Source: JAJRRH01 sp047638815
GTDB taxonomy: Bacteria > Bacteroidota > Bacteroidia > Flavobacteriales_D > JABDKJ01
Direction: 5' to 3'
Assembly: GCA_047638815.1 (NCBI GenBank)
Contig: JBLIMR010000033.1
Coordinates: 1-28,984, forward strand
Length of the DNA: 28,984 bases
The first letter of the stretch is position 1, and the number at the start of each line of letters is the position of its first letter. Shown one piece after another: positions 17,871 through 25,393 of this stretch. The notes beneath the pieces were generated by a model, which made no database searches, was not told the origin of the DNA, and was given only the letters and a program-made list of their open reading frames with translations. Position numbers and translations under genes: made by a program.

Positions 17871-19502
17871 CTATCTAAAAACAAACCAAAGAATGAATAC
17901 GCATAATACTAAACCAATTGATAAGAAAACATTGGTCTTTTCTTCTTTCCAATTAAAATTTCCTTTGGTGTAGGTTACTTCATTTACTTGCGCCAATTGA
18001 GGCGCGGCTGAATTTGCACTAACAGCTATTAAAACAACACTGCAAATTATAAAGAGTAATAGTGCAAAATATAAAAAGTTCAAAGTGGTAAAAGCAGAAA
18101 CCAATTCAGGCAATTCCCACATATATATATTGCTCATAATTTCCAGCACCATTCTTAACGAGCCAATCAACAATCCTACGAGCAATGAATATTTCGCTCC
18201 TTTAGCATTAAGTCTTTTATTGAAAATCCCCAATAAAAACACCGCAGCAATTGGTGGAGAAACATAAGCCTGAATACTTTGTAATTGTTGAAACAACCCT
18301 CCTTCAATTGCTCTTAATAGAGGAATCCATGCCAAGCCTAAAATCACAAGAACTGCTGTTGAATATCTACCAACTTCCACCAATTTTTTCTCTGACGTAT
18401 GCGGTCTATGCTTTTTATAAATATCCAATGTAAATAAAGTAGAACATGAATTAAACACTGAAGACAAAGAACTCATCAAGGCTGCGAGCAGGCCAGCAAC
18501 CACCAATCCTTTTAATCCATTTGGAAGAACCTGCAAAGTTAAAGCTGGTAATGCTTGATCATATTGAACTTTTCCATCCTCTATCGGGAAAACCAATTGC
18601 GGATCTGGTCCGACTGACATGGCAAATGCTATAACACCGGGAAGAACAAAAAGAAACAGTGGCAACAATTTTAAATACCCTCCGAAAATCGTTCCTTTTC
18701 TTGCGTCACTTAATCCCTTTGCGGCTAAAACTCTTTGAACTATAAACTGATCCGTACACCAATACCAAACACCAAGAATGGGCGCTCCAAATAATATTCC
18801 CGCCCATGGAAAGTTAGTGTCTTCTAAACCTCGCCAAAGACTCAAATGTTCGCCAGACACTTTCTCGACCATACCGTCCCAACCTCCAACTTCACCAAGT
18901 CCAAACCAGGTAACCGCTACGGACCCGCCAATAAGAACAAACATTTGTAGCAAGTCGGTATAAGCTACCGCTTTCAATCCACCCAATATGGTATAGAGTC
19001 CAGTGGCAAGAACAATAATAATCGCTCCAGTCCAAAAATCGATTCCAAGAATAGCCGTAAAGACGATACCTCCTGCAGCAATTGTTACAGAAATTTTAGT
19101 CAGAACGTATGCTATAATTGATACCCAAGAAAGATACCCTCTTGCCCAGCTGTCGTATCTCTTCTCCAAAAATTCAGGCATCGTACTTACTCCCGTTTTT
19201 ATATAAAAAGGAACAAATACCCAACCGAGTATTAGTAATATTAGTGAGGCTAAAAGTTCAAATTGGCCAGCTACAAAATCTCCGCTAGCTCCTTGACCGG
19301 CTAATCCAATAAGATGTTCGGAACCTATATTACTTGCGAATAAGGATGCTCCAATCACGAACCATCCTAAATTTTTACTTCCTAAGAAGTAATCTTTTGT
19401 GGATTTACCACTTGTACGAGATGACCGGAATGCAACTACGAATACGAGAATAAAGTATCCAAGGATTATTAGAAGATCTGTATTGTTAAGGTTTTCGAAC
19501 AT
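17871..19502 (-). CDS. SGLT-type sodium/sugar symporter (SSS family)
   Basis: This is a 543-residue inner-membrane protein with about fourteen hydrophobic segments. The SGLT-like motif FASNIGSEHLIGLAGQG lies at about 55-71, and the sodium:solute symporter signature GGLKAVAYTDLLQM is at 174-187. WYWCTDQFIVQRVLAAK (about 256-272) matches the SGLT core as well. Family members couple sodium entry to uptake of glucose, galactose or related monosaccharides. In this operon it should import the glucose released by GH3 and GH-A enzymes. It lies 38 bases after the GH-A gene and abuts the first barrel gene. The sugar specificity is inferred. Confidence 0.9.
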   Translation of the reverse strand: MFENLNNTDLLIILGYFILVFVVAFRSSRTSGKSTKDYFLGSKNLGWFVIGASLFASNIGSEHLIGLAGQGASGDFVAGQFELLASLILLILGWVFVPFYIKTGVSTMPEFLEKRYDSWARGYLSWVSIIAYVLTKISVTIAAGGIVFTAILGIDFWTGAIIIVLATGLYTILGGLKAVAYTDLLQMFVLIGGSVAVTWFGLGEVGGWDGMVEKVSGEHLSLWRGLEDTNFPWAGILFGAPILGVWYWCTDQFIVQRVLAAKGLSDARKGTIFGGYLKLLPLFLFVLPGVIAFAMSVGPDPQLVFPIEDGKVQYDQALPALTLQVLPNGLKGLVVAGLLAALMSSLSSVFNSCSTLFTLDIYKKHRPHTSEKKLVEVGRYSTAVLVILGLAWIPLLRAIEGGLFQQLQSIQAYVSPPIAAVFLLGIFNKRLNAKGAKYSLLVGLLIGSLRMVLEIMSNIYMWELPELVSAFTTLNFLYFALLLFIICSVVLIAVSANSAAPQLAQVNEVTYTKGNFNWKEEKTNVFLSIGLVLCVFILWFVFR

Positions 19503-19540
19503 TATAATTTCCTACTATTTATAGTTGTGATTGGTTTAGG

Positions 19541-20878
19541 CTAGTCATTAGGCAGATCTAATTTTCTAAATTTCAACTCCACACCTCTCGCTTGCTCAGC
19601 ATCTGGATTTCTCGGCAAGGCATAAAAAGGAATATTTCCAGATGCAAAATGTCCTTGACCGTCATAGGCAAAAAGGAATAATCTATATGGGCCTTCTTCT
19701 TTAGGTATTCGAAACCATAAGTCTCCATCTTTATTCTTTTTTATACAACCTGAAACTGCTAGAGGTGCTGCTTCAGCATCCCCTCCAGATTTTTTATCTG
19801 TACTTTCTGGGAGTACACTCCAAGTGTATTTTATTTTATCATTATCAGGATCGACAATATCGGCAAAGGCTTTGTGAAGATCTCCAGACATTAACTTAAT
19901 GTTGTCCTCGCCACTTTTATCTTCAATGGAAAATTTATTGATAATTGGCGCGCAATTTTTGACTGGTTTGCCCCATAATTTACCCAATTCATCAATCGTT
20001 TGACTTGACTCTCCATTGGCTGTAAACAAACCGTACCATGTTGAAGTTGTCTCCTGTTTTTGCCCCCAAAGAAAAGCGTATGAACCAATACAATACAATG
20101 GATCTGCAGCAATACTTTCATTATATCTTTTCACAAATACATCTGCCTTTTCTCTACTCGTTTGTTCTATTGGAATATTAAAATCCGTGTTGGGGCTTTC
20201 CCAATGTCCGTTGACTCCCCACTCAGTAATCATATAAGGTCCTTCCCACCCAAATTTCAGAATATTACCTTTTACATTACCAATATCACCATAAGTATTG
20301 ACACAATATAAATCGATGTCTGGTGCTTTTTCCAATACCAGTTTCACTTCAGCTTCATCCAAACCAGCAGTAACTGTTGAAGTCGGATGATTTGGATCAA
20401 GTTCATGAATCATCTTCGCAATGTCCTGAACGGCATCCCACACATTCGTGTTCTTATAATTAAGGTCCACTTCATTACCAACACCCCACATTAGAAGAGC
20501 AGGGTGGTCTTTAAATTTATTTACAACTTTACGAAAACCTGCTAATTGTGCTTTTACGGCAGATTTATTATCGTAATCAAAGCCATGACGTTCATGTTGA
20601 ACCCAGAGACCAAGCATAACCGTTAATCCTTTTTCTTCTGCCTCATCCAATATTTCTTGTGCATTTTCTGCACCCCAAGTCCTTAGAGAATTCGCTCCAA
20701 TCTCCACCGCCTTATCCAAATGAACATGGCCACCAACTCCTTTAACAAAGTACTCCTCTCCGCCTCTTAACATTTTCCATTGGTCGCCATCTTTTTGCAG
20801 CTCTACCTTTATCGCCTGACCAAAAATTGTCAATGATAATAAACAAGAAATGAAAAATAAGAAAGTGTGTTTAGTCAT
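19541..20878 (-). CDS. Clan GH-A TIM-barrel glycoside hydrolase
   Basis: This is a 445-residue protein with a signal peptide (1-21, ending IFGQA). The TIM barrel (about 40-310) begins YFVKGVGGHVHLDKAVEIGANSLRTWG. It carries the clan GH-A acid/base pair N135-E136 in WGVGNE and the probable nucleophile E219 in YMITEWG. A beta-sandwich-like domain follows (about 325-430, with DPDNDKIKYTWSV and GPYRLFLFAYDGQGH). It lacks the N-terminal sugar-binding and immunoglobulin-like domains of full GH2 enzymes, so GH2-like, GH5-like, GH158-like or GH72/GH17-like beta-1,3-glucan-active enzymes are all possible. The layout fits a periplasmic exo- or transglycosidase on glucan oligosaccharides. The gene starts 17 bases after the regulator. 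Confidence 0.8.
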   Translation of the reverse strand: MTKHTFLFFISCLLSLTIFGQAIKVELQKDGDQWKMLRGGEEYFVKGVGGHVHLDKAVEIGANSLRTWGAENAQEILDEAEEKGLTVMLGLWVQHERHGFDYDNKSAVKAQLAGFRKVVNKFKDHPALLMWGVGNEVDLNYKNTNVWDAVQDIAKMIHELDPNHPTSTVTAGLDEAEVKLVLEKAPDIDLYCVNTYGDIGNVKGNILKFGWEGPYMITEWGVNGHWESPNTDFNIPIEQTSREKADVFVKRYNESIAADPLYCIGSYAFLWGQKQETTSTWYGLFTANGESSQTIDELGKLWGKPVKNCAPIINKFSIEDKSGEDNIKLMSGDLHKAFADIVDPDNDKIKYTWSVLPESTDKKSGGDAEAAPLAVSGCIKKNKDGDLWFRIPKEEGPYRLFLFAYDGQGHFASGNIPFYALPRNPDAEQARGVELKFRKLDLPND

Positions 20879-20895
20879 TGAGATTTTCTTTTTTT

Positions 20896-21603
20896 TTAAT
20901 TGGCCTCTTCAAAAGCGTACAGCTTGGCCGGCCTATGCGAAACATTATTTTCAGTTTCTTCAAGTGGCACTAGTCTTTTGGAGGCCAGGATCTTCTTTCG
21001 GAAATTAGCCTTATCATATTTTTCATCCATAATGGCCTCGTGCAAATATTGAACATCATTAAGGGTGAATTTTTTAGGTAGCAATTTGAAACCAAGAGAG
21101 TCAGTAATAAAATCTTTCCTCAGGCTATGAATAGAAGATTCCAAAATTTCATTATGATCGAAGGCCAAATCCGGAATAGTACCTATTGGGTGCCATTCCA
21201 ATAATTCAGCCCAAGAAGATGCTTTAGGATTGTAATCTTCCATATTAACCAGCGCATAATAACTCACAGTAATAATACGACCGATAGGATGCCTGTTAAC
21301 TTCGCCAAAAGTTTTTAGCTGCTCCATATATAAGGAGTTGATTCCTGTAAGGCTTTTCAAAACTCTGGTTGCAGCCTCATTGAGTCCTTCATATGGATAC
21401 ATCAAATCTCCTGGCAAAGCCCATTCACCCTTAAATGGTTCCACCCCTCTTTTTATCAAAAGGACTGATATTTCCTTCTTGTCATACCCAAAAATAACGC
21501 AATCCACAGAGAGTCCGCAACGGAAAAACTCATTCATGGGAATGGTATAACCATAGTATCCGGCAAGATCCCTTTCGTTTTCTTTTGACATGTCTTCGGC
21601 CAT
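20896..21603 (-). CDS. Nudix-domain transcriptional regulator (NrtR/AraR-like)
   Basis: This is a 235-residue cytoplasmic protein. Residues about 28-165 form a Nudix fold (CVIFGYDKKEISVLLIKRG, WALPGD). The Nudix box region (65-88) reads GDLMYPYEGLNEAATRVLKSLTGI; the REUxEE catalytic glutamates are replaced (RVLKSL), so hydrolysis is unlikely. Residues about 176-232 form a winged helix (KKFTLNDVQYLHEAIM, KANFRKKIL, RPAKLYAFE), as in NrtR and the Bacteroidota AraR group, where the Nudix part senses a small ligand. It is the first gene of the ten-gene operon and faces the divergent lichenase operon, so it is the probable local regulator. The effector is unknown; a sugar or sugar phosphate is likely. 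ATG at codon 5 is an alternative start. Confidence 0.88.
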   Translation of the reverse strand: MAEDMSKENERDLAGYYGYTIPMNEFFRCGLSVDCVIFGYDKKEISVLLIKRGVEPFKGEWALPGDLMYPYEGLNEAATRVLKSLTGINSLYMEQLKTFGEVNRHPIGRIITVSYYALVNMEDYNPKASSWAELLEWHPIGTIPDLAFDHNEILESSIHSLRKDFITDSLGFKLLPKKFTLNDVQYLHEAIMDEKYDKANFRKKILASKRLVPLEETENNVSHRPAKLYAFEEAN

Positions 21604-21612
21604 AATTTCTCT

Positions 21613-21631
21613 TTTGTTTGAAACAAATATA
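21613..21631 (-). promoter_or_regulatory. Minus-strand -7 box and overlapping 15-bp palindrome
   Basis: Read on the minus strand, 21631-21624 is TATATTTG, matching the Bacteroidota -7 consensus TAnnTTTG. It lies just upstream of the regulator start at 21603. No clear TTG -33 element is at the usual distance. The palindrome TTTGTTTGAAACAAA (21613-21627, 7-bp arms, one-base centre) overlaps this box and the short leader, so it could be an autoregulatory site. Confidence 0.45.
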
Positions 21632-21640
21632 GAAAAATTA

Positions 21641-21671
21641 TTGACCTTATAGTAATTTATACTATATTTAA
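21641..21671 (+). promoter_or_regulatory. Plus-strand promoter of the lichenase operon
   Basis: TTG at 21641-21643 (TTGACC) is followed after 20 bases by TATATTTA (21664-21671). This is one base off the TAnnTTTG consensus of Bacteroidota housekeeping promoters. A transcript would start near 21678 and give a leader of about 30 bases before the ATG at 21710. Confidence 0.45.
21648..21666. promoter_or_regulatory. 19-bp palindromic operator candidate
   Basis: TATAGTA-ATTTA-TACTATA has perfect 7-bp arms and a 5-base spacer. It sits between the -33 and -7 elements of the plus-strand promoter and just upstream of the minus-strand -7 box. One bound dimer could therefore control both operons. The Nudix regulator encoded next to it is the obvious candidate protein; binding is inferred. 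Confidence 0.55.
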
Positions 21672-21709
21672 ATCTTGAAATTATAAAATTCTAATAAAAC
21701 ATCACGCAT

Positions 21710-22705
21710 ATGAAAACTCTATACACCTTGTTAATCTTAATCTTCGCCTCTTCCCAGCTGTGCGGGCAAAGTTCGGTCACATTCAAAGTTGACCTGAGCG
21801 AATACACGGGGCCATATACTCAGGTAAATTTAAACGGCACTTTCAACAGCTGGTGTGGTTCATGCGCTAATATGCTGGATGATGATGGGGATGATATATG
21901 GGAAATAACGGTTACTGACCTACCTAGTGCGCTGATAGAATACAAATTCACCTTGGATGGATGGGACGAAGAAGAAATTTTCACCCCAGGAGCTCCATGC
22001 ACAATGACCTCAGGAATGTTTACCAATAGAGTATATACTATATCAGGTGACGCAACATTAGATATAGTATGTTGGGAAAACTGTGCTTCTTGCGATAGTC
22101 CACCGGTATCAGCAGATGTTACTTTTAGAGTAGATATGACCGAATACACAGGTACATTTGGAACTGTAAATCTCAATGGCACTTTCAACAGTTGGTGTGG
22201 CGCCTGTGCTGTTATGACTGATGATAATGGAGATGACATATATGAAATTACGACAAACTTATTGGTTGGCGTCAATGAATACAAATTCACTATTGATGGA
22301 TGGGATGGTGAAGAAATACTCACTGAAGGCATGTCCTGCACAATGACAACTGATGGTTTCACAAACAGAATTTTAGATGTGAGTGAAGAAATTATATTAC
22401 CTTCAGTGTGTTGGGAAAGCTGCAATGAATGTGGTGTTGGGATAAATGAGCTTGATTTTCAATCCAATTTTGGAATCAGTCCCAATCCAAGTAGAGATGA
22501 ATTCAACATAACGATATCTGACGACATTAAAAGCCCTATATATACTATTGTCTATAACATGTTGGGAGAACCTGTGTTGAACATGCAAAAATCTATTCTT
22601 GGAAATTTCACAATCGATCTTTCTAGCGAACCAGTAGGAATTTACTTCGTTAAGTTTGATGATGGTATCAACTCTGCTTATAAAAGAATCTCAAAAGTTA
22701 ATTAA
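21710..22705 (+). CDS. T9SS-secreted protein with two cysteine-rich glycan-binding-like modules
   Basis: This is a 331-residue protein with a signal peptide (1-20, ending LCGQ). Two modules lie at about 22-128 and 135-241. Each has F-x-VD, YTG, VNLNGTFNSWCG-x-C, DD-x-GDD, EYKFT-x-DGW, CTMT, F-TNR and a closing CWE-x-C-x-x-C. A T9SS type A sorting domain follows (about 253-331, starting FGISPNPSRDEF and ending KRISKVN). There is no catalytic domain. The modules are variants of those in the 830-residue protein and in the lichenase. It should sit at the cell surface or be released, and probably binds the same glucan as the enzyme made from the next gene, which starts two bases later. Confidence 0.8.
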   Translation: MKTLYTLLILIFASSQLCGQSSVTFKVDLSEYTGPYTQVNLNGTFNSWCGSCANMLDDDGDDIWEITVTDLPSALIEYKFTLDGWDEEEIFTPGAPCTMTSGMFTNRVYTISGDATLDIVCWENCASCDSPPVSADVTFRVDMTEYTGTFGTVNLNGTFNSWCGACAVMTDDNGDDIYEITTNLLVGVNEYKFTIDGWDGEEILTEGMSCTMTTDGFTNRILDVSEEIILPSVCWESCNECGVGINELDFQSNFGISPNPSRDEFNITISDDIKSPIYTIVYNMLGEPVLNMQKSILGNFTIDLSSEPVGIYFVKFDDGINSAYKRISKVN

Positions 22706-22707
22706 TC

Positions 22708-24495
22708 ATGCTACGTAACTTCCTTCTTCTTGTTCTCATAGTTTTCTCCAACAATTTTACGTTCGGACAGGATTGTATCGGTGGAGCAATAACCAGCAAT
22801 ATAAATTACTTACACGGCCGATTTGAAGTGCGAATGCAGTCTGCAGAAGGCAATGGTGTGGTATCATCATTCTTTATGTACAATGTCGATCTTAATTGCA
22901 ATTGGCCTGCCGAAAACAATGAGATTGATGTAGAGATGACCGGGAATTCAGAAGATGTGTTATTTACCACGCATTACCCAGGACCTACAAGTCACAATGA
23001 TGTGTTTGACGTTCCATATAATCCACATAATGAAATGCATGATTACGCATTTGAATGGGAACCTGGCATCGTGAGATGGTTTATTGATGGTCAATTGGTC
23101 AATGTACAGGATCAACCCTTTGTTAGCAATCTTATTCACCCTATGCGTATTATGATGAACTTATGGGCTGCGAATACACCTAGTTGGGTGGGTATTTGGG
23201 ATCCAGCAATCATGCCTGTTTCTTCACAATATGAATGGGTGAAATATTATGCCTACACGCCTGGCATTGGAAACTATGGAACTGGCAACAGCTACACTTT
23301 TGGCTGGCAAGATGATTTTAACTCACTAGATGCGAACCGATGGACCGTTACTGAAGAAGGTGGTTTTGATCAAAACTACTGTACTTTCAAATCAAGTAGT
23401 GTTGAATTTTCTGGTGGACTGATGACTTTAAAACTGGAAGAACCTGCAGCAGTTATTGAAACAATTCCAGTGACTTTTAGGGTGAATACAGCTAGTCTTG
23501 GATTATTAAATACCGACAACATTAACCTTAATGGGTCTTTCAATAACTGGTGTGGTATATGCGCTCCATTGGTCGAAGACAATGATGTATGGACCAAGAC
23601 TATTAATGTGCCAGTGGGTAGACATGAGTATCTATTCGTTAAAAACAATTGGGAAGTGTCTGGTGGTGCACCACTTGGCAGTTCTTGTGATTTCAATCCC
23701 TGTGATGAGTTTGCCAATTATGGATTAATTGTTCCAGCGGGAAGTGCTCCAATCGTATTGGATATATACTGCTGGGGCACTTGTGTTGATTGTGAAGTGG
23801 TAGGAGGGTTAGATCTTAACCTTAAGGCGTTACTAGAAGGTCCATATAACACCATTACAGGATTAATGACTGACGAACTTAGAACGAATCAACACATCCC
23901 TTTACTCGAGCCTTATTCTGCAAGTGGATACACACACACAGGAGGTGGCGGATCTGAGACAACTAATAATGTCGTTCTTTCCACAAGTGGAAACAATGCA
24001 ATCATAGATTGGATCATTATTGAGTTGAGAGATGCTATAGATCCTACAATTATTCTTACCTCACAAACTGGGCTTATTCAAAGAGATGGAGATATTGTTT
24101 CCTCAGATGGATTTTCAGCAATACACTTTGATAATGTAACAGCCACGGGCGTGACGGTAGTTTTGCGTCACCGAAATCATTTGGGGGTAAGAAACCTGAC
24201 TCCTTTTGGGGTTAGCGGTTCACATACTGTGGACTTCACTGATCCGGCACTTGCAACCTTTGGGCTTAATCCTTTGAAATTAGTAGATGGTAAACAAATG
24301 TTGATTTCTGCTGATGCCAATGGTGATGGTCAGGTAAATTCAATCGATAGAAATGTACACTGGCGATCAGAAAATGGCAATCCCTTCTTATACAGTGGAA
24401 GCAAAGCTGATTTCAACATGGATGGCATAACAAACTCTATTGACCGTAATGTCTATTGGAGACCTAACAACTCTAGGGTAGAGCAACTGGATTAA
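22708..24495 (+). CDS. Circularly permuted GH16 lichenase-like enzyme with glycan-binding module and dockerin-like tail
   Basis: The protein has 595 residues with a signal peptide (1-21). Residues about 24-245 form a GH16 domain in permuted order. The middle and C-terminal parts come first: GRFEVRMQSAEGNGVVSSFF (37-56), the catalytic E-I-D-V-E (E72, D74, E76), HDYAFEWEPGIVRWFIDGQ (111-129), MRIMMNLW (146-153) and YEWVKYYAYTPG (175-186). The normally N-terminal part, FGWQDDFNSLDANRW and GGLMTLKLEE, follows at 198-245. The Fibrobacter succinogenes 1,3-1,4-beta-glucanase has the same natural permutation. One WCG-x-C module follows (about 252-363), then a beta-rich region (about 368-530) seen in other Bacteroidota secreted proteins. 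Two calcium-loop, dockerin-like repeats close the protein (DANGDGQVNSIDRN at 536-549, DFNMDGITNSIDRN at 568-581). There is no typical T9SS sorting domain. It is the second gene of the divergent operon. Confidence 0.88.
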   Translation: MLRNFLLLVLIVFSNNFTFGQDCIGGAITSNINYLHGRFEVRMQSAEGNGVVSSFFMYNVDLNCNWPAENNEIDVEMTGNSEDVLFTTHYPGPTSHNDVFDVPYNPHNEMHDYAFEWEPGIVRWFIDGQLVNVQDQPFVSNLIHPMRIMMNLWAANTPSWVGIWDPAIMPVSSQYEWVKYYAYTPGIGNYGTGNSYTFGWQDDFNSLDANRWTVTEEGGFDQNYCTFKSSSVEFSGGLMTLKLEEPAAVIETIPVTFRVNTASLGLLNTDNINLNGSFNNWCGICAPLVEDNDVWTKTINVPVGRHEYLFVKNNWEVSGGAPLGSSCDFNPCDEFANYGLIVPAGSAPIVLDIYCWGTCVDCEVVGGLDLNLKALLEGPYNTITGLMTDELRTNQHIPLLEPYSASGYTHTGGGGSETTNNVVLSTSGNNAIIDWIIIELRDAIDPTIILTSQTGLIQRDGDIVSSDGFSAIHFDNVTATGVTVVLRHRNHLGVRNLTPFGVSGSHTVDFTDPALATFGLNPLKLVDGKQMLISADANGDGQVNSIDRNVHWRSENGNPFLYSGSKADFNMDGITNSIDRNVYWRPNNSRVEQLD

Positions 24496-24547
24496 GACTG
24501 GTTTCAGGAATTACATTCCGGTCCTAAAGGGTATTAAAATATTTTTC

Positions 24548-24587
24548 AAAAAAAAGGTGCTTGATAAAGAATCAAGTACCTTTTTTC
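24548..24587. terminator. Bidirectional terminator after the lichenase gene
   Basis: The stem AAAAAAGGTGCTTGAT / ATCAAGTACCTTTTTT has one G-U position and the loop AAAGA, with A and T tracts on the two sides. It closes the plus-strand lichenase operon and can also end the minus-strand gene at 24600-25013. Confidence 0.85.
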
Positions 24588-24599
24588 ATTTCAGCTCTA

Positions 24600-25013
24600 T
24601 TATTTCTGCCCCTTAGATTTACTCTTCTTTTTGTTCGTATTTCCGGTCATAGACTTAGCACTTTCCTTTAGCTTCTTAACGGGCCTTGTAGCAACAGGTC
24701 TCTCGTCTCTAGGTTTCTCATCCTTAGGCTTCATAACAGGCTTAGCATCTATCGGTCGATCTACCCACGGACTTTCATCCTGGGGCTTAGTAACAACTTC
24801 TCTGCGCTCTTCCTTTTTACCCTTCATTCTCTTTCTTTCAGCCTTTAACTCATCCTTTTTAGCCTTTCTCTCTGCTTTAACTTTATCCTTCTCTGCTTTT
24901 GATAATTTTATTTCTGCTTTTTCGCTTCGAACTTCTATAGCTCTTTCGGATTGTGACGTGCCCTCAATACTGAATGCAAAGATCAGTGCTAGGAATAATG
25001 TTATTCTTCTCAT
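24600..25013 (-). CDS. Lys/Glu-rich secreted hypothetical protein
   Basis: The product has 137 residues from the ATG at 25011-25013, chosen because it places the signal peptide first (MRRITLFLALIFAFSIEGTSQ); a start 14 codons earlier exists. The mature part is low-complexity. It begins with a charged helical or coiled-coil stretch of alternating Lys and Glu (about 25-75). A Pro/Lys/Asp-rich segment with repeated KP-x-DE-like units follows (about 78-118), then a very basic tail ending KKKSKSKGQK. No enzyme or known domain is recognisable. Periplasmic location is inferred from the signal. It does not obviously belong to the glucan locus. Confidence 0.6.
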   Translation of the reverse strand: MRRITLFLALIFAFSIEGTSQSERAIEVRSEKAEIKLSKAEKDKVKAERKAKKDELKAERKRMKGKKEERREVVTKPQDESPWVDRPIDAKPVMKPKDEKPRDERPVATRPVKKLKESAKSMTGNTNKKKSKSKGQK

Positions 25014-25151
25014 AATATATGGTTTTAGAGCGATCACAATTAATCGTAATCGCATGCTTTTGATTGTATCTATTCAAACGTTGTGCCAAAGACTACTTTA
25101 AACGGTTCTGAAGATTACTCTCTATTACTCACTTACTTAGTTTTGTCACTA

Positions 25152-25214
25152 ATTACAACTGACCGCAATGCTTATTGGAGACCAAACAATTCTAGCGTAA
25201 AGCAGTTAGATTAA
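25152..25214 (+). pseudogene. Orphan 3' fragment of a lichenase-type gene (dockerin-like tail)
   Basis: The frame ending in TAA at 25212-25214 reads TTDRNAYWRPNNSSVKQLD. This matches the last residues of the lichenase protein, SIDRNVYWRPNNSRVEQLD, and the match stops upstream. It is too short to be a gene. It is the trace of a duplicated or deleted paralogue. The 25056-25393 gap holds this fragment and nothing else I can recognise. Confidence 0.75.
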
Positions 25215-25393
25215 GGAAATTCTCTTCTAAGGCCAACCTTCCGTATACATGTGTGCATCTGTATATCTGAGATGTCCGAAATCTTATCATCCCATTAATT
25301 TAAGGATAAAGTTTAATGACTAAAAAAAAATTGATTCATCAGAATTCGAATTGATATTCACAACCTAAAATCTAGAAATTATTCAGTACTTTC

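Noticed and set aside
24631..25101. 156-codon plus-strand frame opposite the Lys/Glu-rich gene
   Set aside because: It is the antisense of a low-complexity Lys-rich sequence, which yields a Ser/Leu/Phe-rich artefact; the minus-strand reading has a signal peptide.
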